The position numbers were made by a program, and so were the translations under genes. Source: Parachlamydiales bacterium (lineage in GTDB: Bacteria; Chlamydiota; Chlamydiia; Chlamydiales; Rhabdochlamydiaceae). Taken from it: a stretch of DNA of 5,663 nucleotides. The notes beneath the pieces were generated by a model. It made no database searches, was not told where the DNA came from, and was given only the letters and a program-made list of their open reading frames with translations. The DNA is taken from NCBI GenBank assembly GCA_020050965.1, contig JAGVJV010000021.1, forward strand, positions 1 through 5,663, given 5' to 3'. Each line of letters begins with the position of its first letter. Position 1 is the first letter of the stretch. Shown here piece by piece: positions 1 to 5,236 of the stretch.

Positions 1-183
1 CGATCTTTGCAAGATGTGCTAAAAATGGCCCCTAAGTGCTATATTCCAGCAATCCATTCAGCTGTCCTCTACACCATAGGATCTCTTGGATTGAAATCAT
101 TAAGCGATCTGGTAAAATCTGGACAAGCCCCGAATGATCCTTTCCTTGAAGAGATTCGCCCCTGGGCGCTTAAAAAATTATGA
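1..183 (+). CDS. C-terminal end of an unrecognised protein (5' truncated)
   Basis: An open frame enters from the left edge and runs for 60 codons to a TGA at 181-183. I do not recognise the family. The visible part ends in the residues PWALKKL. It mixes short hydrophobic stretches (around YIPAIHSAVLYTIGSL) with a charged tail and shows no catalytic motif I can name. Its stop overlaps the alr start as ATGA, the usual sign of translational coupling, so the two genes are very probably in one operon. This is the main evidence that the frame is real, along with its full openness to the edge. It is not DnaB-like, although dnaB often precedes alr in gammaproteobacteria. The function is unknown, and the N-terminal part outside the window is needed to assign it. 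Confidence 0.7.
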   Translation, partial: RSLQDVLKMAPKCYIPAIHSAVLYTIGSLGLKSLSDLVKSGQAPNDPFLEEIRPWALKKL

Positions 184-1244
184 ACCATCCCTCTTGGGTT
201 GAGGTGGACCTCGCCCAGTTTAAAAAGAACATCGACAACCTCCGAGAATGCATCGGCGACAAACTCTTTTGTCTCCCCATTAAAGCCAATGCCTACGGTC
301 ATGGCTTGTGTGCCATTGCCAAGGCTGCAGAAGAGGCGGGAATCGATTATTTAGCCGTCGCTCATCTGCAAGAGGGGATTGCACTGCGAAAGGCTAATGT
401 CGCTCTTCCGATCTTAGTTCTGGGAGCGATCCACGAAGACCAGATTGATCAGCTGCTCCAATATGACCTAGAGATTTCGATTAGCTCCCTCTATAAAGCG
501 CAGCTCGTGGCAGAGGTATGTCGAAACTTTAGTCAAAAGTGCCGCGTTCATTTAGAGATTGATACAGGCATGCAGAGGACAGGCGTTCGGCCAACCAGCG
601 CGGCTGCTCTTTTCCGTTTCATGAAGGAGGCGGGCTGTTTTGAAATCCGAGGGGTCTATTCCCATTTAGCAAAGGCCGATGAGCCAAACGATCCATTCAC
701 ACTTCATCAAATTGAAACCTTCAGCAACCTTATTGCCTCTCTAGGACATTCCTTTATCGCCCATCTGGCCAACAGTGGAGGCCTCCTTCATTACCCGTCG
801 TCCCATTTCGATATGGTCCGCCCCTCTATGGCGTCTTTTGCCCATTGCTTTACGTTGAAAACCAAAATTTCCTATTTTAAAGTGGTCGAAGCAGAGCAGG
901 GAGTAAGTTATGGCCATACCCATGTGACGCCCAAAAGGACCCGCATTGTCACCCTTCCCATCGGTTATGGGGATGGTTATCGGCGCTGTCTTTCAAATCG
1001 GGCCCACGTTCTGATCCGAGGCAAGCGGTTTCCCATTGTCGGAGCCATCTGCATGGATCAATGCATGGTCGATATTGGCGATGCAGAAGCCTATGTCGGC
1101 GATGAAGCGGTCCTCATTGGCCGTCAAGGGGAGGAAGAGATTACTTTAGAGGAGATCGCCACACTTTGCGATACGATCCCCTATGAAATCCTCTGCTCTT
1201 TTAACGATCGTCTTCCCCGAATCTATGTTTCACATCGGCAATGA
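180..1244 (+). CDS. alr: Alanine racemase (PLP-dependent, fold type III)
   Basis: This 354-residue protein has near-normal family length and should interconvert L- and D-alanine in the cytoplasm for peptidoglycan precursors. The PLP lysine is K35 in PIKANAYGHG, with Y39 next to it. Other expected active-site residues are present: R133 (MQRTGV), H163 (YSHLA), N198-S199, R214 (VRP, which contacts the pyridine nitrogen in known structures), the second catalytic base Y244 (VSYGH), Y263 (IGYGDGY), C291-M292-D293 and Y349 in RLPRIY. The start is the ATG in the ATGA overlap with the upstream gene. No good Shine-Dalgarno is visible, which fits coupled translation. Two things are odd. The usual RPGIALYG stretch reads RPSMASFA (214-221), and the loop that normally follows it before the TLKTKI-like strand is almost absent (only about three residues). 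The protein also has about 12 cysteines. The 3' end overlaps acs on the opposite strand. The family call is firm; full activity is likely but not certain because of the altered loop. Confidence 0.96.
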   Translation: MNHPSWVEVDLAQFKKNIDNLRECIGDKLFCLPIKANAYGHGLCAIAKAAEEAGIDYLAVAHLQEGIALRKANVALPILVLGAIHEDQIDQLLQYDLEISISSLYKAQLVAEVCRNFSQKCRVHLEIDTGMQRTGVRPTSAAALFRFMKEAGCFEIRGVYSHLAKADEPNDPFTLHQIETFSNLIASLGHSFIAHLANSGGLLHYPSSHFDMVRPSMASFAHCFTLKTKISYFKVVEAEQGVSYGHTHVTPKRTRIVTLPIGYGDGYRRCLSNRAHVLIRGKRFPIVGAICMDQCMVDIGDAEAYVGDEAVLIGRQGEEEITLEEIATLCDTIPYEILCSFNDRLPRIYVSHRQ

Positions 1245-3096
1245 CCGAAGGATCGGATAAAGTCGTCGTATCGCCCACCACACGCCCCTCAGCGATATCT
1301 CTAAGCAACCTTCTCATGATTTTGCCGCTTCGGGTCTTAGGCAGATCGCAAATAAAAATGATCCTCTCTGGCCGAGCAATTGCCCCAATTTTTTTGACCA
1401 CATGCGCTTTCAATTGCTGCTCAAGCTCGGGACCAGGCTGGATTTTTTCCTTCAGCGTCACAAAAGCGACAATGGCCTGCCCTGTAATGGGGTGGGAGAT
1501 CGCGATCACGGCAGCTTCAGCAACTGCTTGATAATCGACCAGAGCACTCTCTATTTCCATAGTGCCTAACCGATGTCCTGAGACATTGATCACATCGTCG
1601 ACTCGCCCCGCGAGCCAAAAATAGCCATCTGCATCCCGTTTCGCCCCATCCCCAGTAAAGTAGATCCCTTCGCCAAATTTTTTCCAATAAGTGTCGCGAA
1701 AACGCTGCGGATCGCCATGGATCCCGCGCAGCATCGATGGCCATGGAGAGTTAATTACTAAATATCCTCCATCGACAATAGACATTTCGATTCCAGGCAA
1801 GGGATAAGTTGCGCTGCCTGGTTTCAAAGGAGTTAAACCCGGTAGGGGAGCGATCATAATGCTTCCCGTTTCCGTCTGCCACCAAGTGTCAATGACTGGA
1901 CAGTTTTCCCGGCCAATATGCTGGTAATACCACATCCAGGCTTCCGGATTGATCGGCTCGCCAACAGATCCGAGCAACCGCAGTGAGGAGAGATCGCAGC
2001 TGTTTGGCCACTCTTCGCCCCATTTCATAAACGTCCGGATCGCCGTCGGAGCCGTATACAATATGGTCACACCATATTTTTCGATTAGCTTCCAGAAACG
2101 ATTGCGCTCAGGGAAATCGGGAGCTCCCTCGTAGAGAAGCTGAGTCATCCCATTCGAGAGTGGGCCATAGACCACATAACTATGTCCAGTCACCCAACCC
2201 ACATCGGCGGTGCACCAGTAAATATCGCTTGGCTTGATGTCGAAAACCCAGCGGGTGGTCATCGTCACTCCAACCATATAGCCGCCCGTCGTATGGACAA
2301 TTCCCTTGGGCTTACCCGTTGTCCCCGATGTATACAGAATATAGAGCTCGTCCTCTGCATCCATCACTTCAGGAGCACATTTTTCAGAAGCCGTATTCAT
2401 TAATTGATCATACCAATGATCGCGAGAGTGCATAGGGACTGGTAGGTGAGTGCGCCGGACGACAACGACATTTTGGATCGAGGGACAGCCTTCCAAAGCA
2501 TTATCGGCAGTCTCCTTTAAGGGAATGACCTTGCCTTTTCGAAATCCTCCATCAGCAGTGATGAGCAGCTTGGCATCTGCATCGATGATTCGATCTTTAA
2601 GCGAATCGGCAGAAAATCCGCCAAAAACCACCGTATGGACCGCTCCAATGCGGGCGCAGCTGAGCATCGCAACGACTGCTTCAGGAATCATTGGAAGATA
2701 AATCGCCACTTTATCGCCCTTTTGAATGCCGAAACTCTTCAGGACATTGCTAAATTTGCACACTTCTAGGAAGAGCTCTTCGTAAGATAGACTCCGCTCT
2801 TCGCCTCTTTCACCCTCCCAAATGAGCGCTGTCTTTTGAGCCACAGCTGTATTCATGTGCCGATCGAGACAGTTGTAGCAGGCATTGAGCTTGCCGTGGG
2901 CAAACCATTTTGCAAAGGGGGGATTCCACTCCAGGACCGATTCCCAAGGTGTAAACCAATCGAGGCACTTAGCTTGGGCTTCCCAAAATGCCTCCCGATC
3001 GCGCGCCGCCTCCTCAAATAGAGCGTTCGATTGAAGGTTGGCATTTTTCCTAAAGGTTTCGGAAGCCATCACCACTGGACTTTCGGTTAGAATCAT
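1201..3096 (-). CDS. acs: Acetyl-CoA synthetase (AMP-forming)
   Basis: It converts acetate, ATP and CoA to acetyl-CoA through acetyl-AMP. With the ATG at 3096 it has 631 residues, close to the usual 640-660. Numbering from that ATG, the motifs in order are the N-terminal ACS segment (EAFWEAQAK...LDWFTPW, about 35-52), the phosphate loop YTSGTTGKPKG (255-265), GWVTGHSY, GSVGEPINPEAW (about 376-387), DTWWQTETG (403-411), the hinge GRVDDVINVSGHRLGT, and PKTRSGKIMRR with K592, the lysine that is acetylated in well-studied Acs. Val302-Thr303, Val378 and Trp406 match the acetate-pocket residues of Salmonella Acs (V310, T311, V386, W414). The ATG at 3096 has GGGGA six bases upstream. A TTG at 3102 touches that site and is less likely. 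One short loop near residue 442 is about ten residues shorter than usual. The last residues are encoded antisense to the end of alr. Confidence 0.96.
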   Translation of the reverse strand: MILTESPVVMASETFRKNANLQSNALFEEAARDREAFWEAQAKCLDWFTPWESVLEWNPPFAKWFAHGKLNACYNCLDRHMNTAVAQKTALIWEGERGEERSLSYEELFLEVCKFSNVLKSFGIQKGDKVAIYLPMIPEAVVAMLSCARIGAVHTVVFGGFSADSLKDRIIDADAKLLITADGGFRKGKVIPLKETADNALEGCPSIQNVVVVRRTHLPVPMHSRDHWYDQLMNTASEKCAPEVMDAEDELYILYTSGTTGKPKGIVHTTGGYMVGVTMTTRWVFDIKPSDIYWCTADVGWVTGHSYVVYGPLSNGMTQLLYEGAPDFPERNRFWKLIEKYGVTILYTAPTAIRTFMKWGEEWPNSCDLSSLRLLGSVGEPINPEAWMWYYQHIGRENCPVIDTWWQTETGSIMIAPLPGLTPLKPGSATYPLPGIEMSIVDGGYLVINSPWPSMLRGIHGDPQRFRDTYWKKFGEGIYFTGDGAKRDADGYFWLAGRVDDVINVSGHRLGTMEIESALVDYQAVAEAAVIAISHPITGQAIVAFVTLKEKIQPGPELEQQLKAHVVKKIGAIARPERIIFICDLPKTRSGKIMRRLLRDIAEGRVVGDTTTLSDPSVIADVKHRFGEDDR

Positions 3097-3102
3097 AGAC
3101 AA

Positions 3103-3107
3103 TCCCC
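3103..3107 (-). promoter_or_regulatory. Shine-Dalgarno that decides the acs start
   Basis: On the - strand GGGGA lies six bases before the ATG at 3096-3094. The in-frame TTG at 3102-3100 directly abuts this site and would have no spacing. The next ATG at 3069 (MASETF) has no purine-rich site. This supports 3096 as the start. Confidence 0.6.
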
Positions 3108-3126
3108 ATCAATGAATTTTTTACCT

Positions 3127-3135
3127 ACTATAGCA
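3127..3135 (-). promoter_or_regulatory. Candidate extended -10 promoter for acs
   Basis: Read on the - strand this is TGCTATAGT: a TGn extension directly followed by TATAGT (five of six to TATAAT). Transcription would start near 3120, giving a leader of about 24 bases that includes the GGGGA ribosome site. No convincing -35 hexamer lies 16-18 bases upstream, which is acceptable for an extended -10 promoter. The assignment rests on pattern only. Confidence 0.38.
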
Positions 3136-3153
3136 AGGAATGGGGAAAAACAG

Positions 3154-3159
3154 TATAGT
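3154..3159 (+). promoter_or_regulatory. Candidate -10 element for the VOC gene
   Basis: TATAGT on the + strand ends eight bases before the ATG at 3168. If used, transcription would begin at or just before the start codon, so the mRNA would be leaderless or nearly so. This would explain why no Shine-Dalgarno is seen. The only -35 candidate at 17-base spacing (TAGCAA, 3131-3136) matches the consensus at three positions, so this is weak. Confidence 0.22.
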
Positions 3160-3167
3160 TTTAAGCT

Positions 3168-3536
3168 ATGCGCAAGTATCACCACTATGGAATTCCAACT
3201 AATGAAAAGCGGCCAGATGAGAGCTACGTGGAAGCTGGGGGCTATAAATTTTATTCTACCCCTTATGACGCGAATAAATGGCATATCCAGTGGCACCGCT
3301 TTCCCGTGGGGCATGGCCTTCCTGAACTAGTGACCCAAGTGCCCCACGTTGGCCTGCAAGTAGAAAATTTGGATGAAGAACTCAAAGGATGCAAAGTCCT
3401 CTTTGGCCCTTACGAACCTCTTCCAGGATATCGAGTCGCCATGATCGAAGAACAGGGGGTTCCCATCGAATTGATTGAGACCTCTTTGACCGACGATGAG
3501 CTGGCTGCATTAGAGAAAGAAGTACTGGGTAAATGA
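3168..3536 (+). CDS. VOC-superfamily (glyoxalase/bleomycin-resistance-like) small protein
   Basis: This 122-residue protein contains one vicinal-oxygen-chelate module. The N-terminal strand is KYHHYGIPT (4-11), a middle strand is HIQWHRF (39-45), the second half opens with VPHVGLQVENLDE (58-70), and the last strand carries VPIELIE (98-104). Likely metal ligands are H5 or H6, H60 and E101, with Q41 or H43 at the fourth position. This pattern matches a widespread group of uncharacterised glyoxalase-like proteins; the substrate is not known. The start is fixed by an in-frame TAA at 3162-3164 just upstream. There is no Shine-Dalgarno within a useful distance. It lies 22 bases upstream of the dehalogenase in the same direction, so the two are probably co-transcribed. 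It is divergent from acs. No signal peptide is visible, so it is presumably cytoplasmic. Confidence 0.82.
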   Translation: MRKYHHYGIPTNEKRPDESYVEAGGYKFYSTPYDANKWHIQWHRFPVGHGLPELVTQVPHVGLQVENLDEELKGCKVLFGPYEPLPGYRVAMIEEQGVPIELIETSLTDDELAALEKEVLGK

Positions 3537-3558
3537 ACTAAAAAAACCTACTATATTT

Positions 3559-4446
3559 ATGAATTCAGCAAAAGAGCGGTATTCTAAACACAAAATCAAG
3601 ATCCACGGGCTCCAAATGGCCTATGTCGATGAAGGAAAAGGGGATCCGATCGTCCTTCTTCACGGCAATCCATCCTCCTCGTATGAATGGCGCAATGTCA
3701 TTCCGCATCTTGTTGGTTTGGGCCGTTGCATTGCCCCAGATCTTATTGGAATGGGGGATTCGGATAAATTACCCGCTAGCGGACCATACTCGTATCGCTT
3801 GGTTGAGCATCGCAAATACCTCGATGCTTTCCTTGAAGCCCTTAACATCCAGAGTCGTGTCACTTTGGTATTGCATGACTGGGGTTCGGCCCTCGGCTTC
3901 GACTGGGCATATCGTCATCAACACGCAGTTGCCGCAATTGCCTACATGGAGTCATTTGTAAAACCGATTGATTCCTGGGATGAGTGGCCTGAAGGAGCAG
4001 TCGAATTGTTTCAGACGATCCGCTCGGATAAAGGCGAGGAAATGGTCCTCGAGCAGAATTTTGTTTTGGAAAACTTTTTGCCAGCGGGTGTTTTGCGAAA
4101 GTTGACCGATGCTGAAATGGCTGTTTATCGCCGGCCTTACCTACAGCCAGGGGAGTCGCGGCGTCCCACCTTGACCTGGCCTCGAGAAATCCCCGTAGCT
4201 GGCAAGCCAAAGGATGTCCATGATATCATCCACAATTACGGAAAGTGGCTCGCTTCTTCAGATATTCCGAAGTTGTTCATTGAGGCGATCCCAGGTGCCA
4301 TGTTCCAATCACACCGAGATTTTGCCAAATCTTGGCCCAACCAGACACATTTAGTTATTAGAGGCAGCCACTTTGTGCAGGAAGACTCCCCGGATGAAAC
4401 AGGAGCTGCAATTGCTGCATGGCTTCAAAAGCTCAGAACTATCTAA
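3559..4446 (+). CDS. dhaA: Haloalkane dehalogenase (LinB/DhaA-type, HLD-II)
   Basis: This 295-residue alpha/beta hydrolase should cleave carbon-halogen bonds of haloalkanes by water, giving an alcohol and halide. The full HLD-II pentad is present: N37 in HGNPSSSYEWRN and W108 (halide binding), nucleophile D107 in LHDWGSALGFDWA, E131 in YMES, and base H271 in GSHFVQEDSPDE. Each is one position before the LinB residue I recall (N38, W109, D108, E132, H272). Long stretches match LinB from memory, including CIAPDLIGMGDSDK (close) and RRPTLTWPREIPVAG. Length and N-terminus also match LinB (296 residues), supporting the ATG at 3559. No Shine-Dalgarno precedes it. No signal peptide is visible, so it is cytoplasmic. 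By eye, the LinB tunnel-mouth residue L177 corresponds to Gly177, which may change substrate range. Renilla luciferase shares the fold, but the HDWG nucleophile and halide-binding Trp favour dehalogenase. The natural substrate is unknown. Confidence 0.93.
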   Translation: MNSAKERYSKHKIKIHGLQMAYVDEGKGDPIVLLHGNPSSSYEWRNVIPHLVGLGRCIAPDLIGMGDSDKLPASGPYSYRLVEHRKYLDAFLEALNIQSRVTLVLHDWGSALGFDWAYRHQHAVAAIAYMESFVKPIDSWDEWPEGAVELFQTIRSDKGEEMVLEQNFVLENFLPAGVLRKLTDAEMAVYRRPYLQPGESRRPTLTWPREIPVAGKPKDVHDIIHNYGKWLASSDIPKLFIEAIPGAMFQSHRDFAKSWPNQTHLVIRGSHFVQEDSPDETGAAIAAWLQKLRTI

Positions 4447-4501
4447 CATTAACTTTTCTAAAAGTGATTGAAATGCCTTTTTCTCTTTCTTGTAAAAATG
4501 T
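4447..4501. terminator. Convergent gap with a weak possible terminator
   Basis: These 55 bases separate the ends of the dehalogenase (+) and the cupin gene (-). An inverted repeat, ACTTTT-CT-AAAAGT at 4452-4465, can form a small AT-only stem apart from one C-G pair. A T-rich run (CTTTTTCTCTTTCTT) follows about a dozen bases later on the + strand. It lacks the GC-rich stem of a standard intrinsic terminator, so any termination here would be weak. Nothing else is seen in the gap. Confidence 0.22.
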
Positions 4502-5131
4502 TTAGCTATTCCACGTGTCCTGACGCGCTGTCGAGACACGAATCTGATCGTACTTAACGAAGATCTCGTCGAGGATCTTGGAACGGCGCGTTGGATCATC
4601 CTCCTGCACCCCAAGCATTTCTGTCAGGTATCCCCACATGTTGGCACCTGGCGTAAACATAAATAACCACCGCACATAGTTGCTATGCGACTTCCAACGA
4701 TGAGGCACATTCTTCGGGACATGCACCACCTCTCCTGCCTTCGCAATAAAGACATCATCCATCAGCTGAAACTCCATCTCACCTTCGAGCATGTAAAAAG
4801 TCTCTTCTGCGTTTCGGTGAAGGTGCAGCTCTGGACCCTGTCCCGCGACAAAAAGCTCAGCCTCAAATAACTCAAACTGTGGATTGCCAGTTATACCGAA
4901 ACAACTTGAAGAATCGGTTTTTGGCTTCGTAGGCTGAGGCTGAAATTTTGGGTCTTCGCTCGCGCCTTGTTCTAGAACAATGTCGCTCGCTCCACACTCC
5001 AAAATTTTAGCTGCCTCCTTGCCAAATTCCCGATTCTTCAAGTTGTTTTGGTATACAGGTGTAAGGTTTTTAAAGCGAATTCTACCGGCTCGTTCAAGCA
5101 TGGGGGCGTTTCGACTGTTGTTAATTGACAT
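4502..5131 (-). CDS. Single-domain cupin protein of unknown function
   Basis: This 209-residue protein has a conserved beta-barrel cupin in its middle. Cupin motif 1 is GPELHLHRNAEETFYMLEG (99-117) with metal-ligand candidates H103, H105 and E110 and the closing G117. Motif 2 is GEVVHVPKNVPHRW (133-146) with P139 and the fourth ligand H144. All four ligands of a metal cupin are therefore present, so it may be a metalloenzyme (dioxygenase, isomerase) or a sensor. The spacing before the first His is shorter than the textbook motif. The N-terminal 85 residues match nothing I recognise and include a proline- and lysine-rich linker (PKFQPQPTKPK). The C-terminal 50 residues look helical and charged. 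The start at 5131 has AGGAG six bases upstream, inside a hairpin. It is downstream of, and co-directional with, the crotonase gene, 95 bases away, and convergent with the dehalogenase. No signal peptide is visible. Confidence 0.85.
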   Translation of the reverse strand: MSINNSRNAPMLERAGRIRFKNLTPVYQNNLKNREFGKEAAKILECGASDIVLEQGASEDPKFQPQPTKPKTDSSSCFGITGNPQFELFEAELFVAGQGPELHLHRNAEETFYMLEGEMEFQLMDDVFIAKAGEVVHVPKNVPHRWKSHSNYVRWLFMFTPGANMWGYLTEMLGVQEDDPTRRSKILDEIFVKYDQIRVSTARQDTWNS

Positions 5132-5137
5132 ATCAAT

Positions 5138-5153
5138 CTCCTAGTTATAGGAG
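5138..5153 (-). promoter_or_regulatory. Perfect hairpin enclosing the cupin Shine-Dalgarno
   Basis: On the - strand the bases read CTCCTA-TAAC-TAGGAG: a perfect six-pair stem with a four-base loop. Its 3' arm contains the AGGAG that lies six bases before the cupin ATG. In the mRNA this stem would pair the whole ribosome site, so translation could depend on melting, temperature, a ribosome or a ligand. As DNA the same palindrome could be an operator. On the + strand the mirror AGGAG sits five bases before an ATG at 5159. The structure is seen directly; its role is inferred. Confidence 0.45.
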
Positions 5154-5158
5154 CTATT

Positions 5159-5236
5159 ATGCCATTAACGGAAATTGAAGTAACCGGGGCTATTAAAAAT
5201 TTTATTTATTGGAGTTATACTCAAAATCACTCATGA
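5159..5236 (+). pseudogene. Possible stump of a P4-type integrase gene
   Basis: A 25-codon frame starts with ATG at 5159, five bases after AGGAG, and ends with TGA at 5234-5236. Its first residues, MPLTEIEVTGAIK, resemble the start of P4-like tyrosine recombinases (MPLTD-x-E-I-x-N-A-K type, the arm-binding domain). After about 13 residues the likeness stops, and the frame runs into the 3' end of the crotonase gene on the other strand. It could be the surviving 5' end of an integrase gene cut off by rearrangement, a tiny peptide gene, or chance. The match is short and from memory. Confidence 0.18.

Noticed and set aside
1517..1744. 75-codon open frame on the - strand inside acs
   Set aside because: It lies wholly inside the intact acs gene in another frame, shows no family likeness and has no sign of its own initiation.
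3860..4210. 116-codon open frame antisense to the dehalogenase
   Set aside because: Its composition is that of a shadow frame (rich in Arg, Ser and Pro), and it is explained by the strongly conserved dehalogenase on the + strand.
4351..4614. 87-codon open frame on the - strand across the convergent gap
   Set aside because: It overlaps the ends of two well-supported genes, has no recognisable motif and reads conserved cupin C-terminal codons out of frame.
5211..5222. Small palindrome GGAGTTATACTC sharing AGTTATA with the cupin hairpin
   Set aside because: Only a four-pair stem with no spacing to a start or a -35 element; the shared seven bases in AT-rich DNA are probably chance.
5154..5226. 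Search for a cupin promoter in the gap upstream of its start
   Set aside because: CATAAT and TATAAC on the - strand resemble -10 elements, but no matching -35 was found, and the TATAAC in the hairpin would start transcription past the ribosome site.
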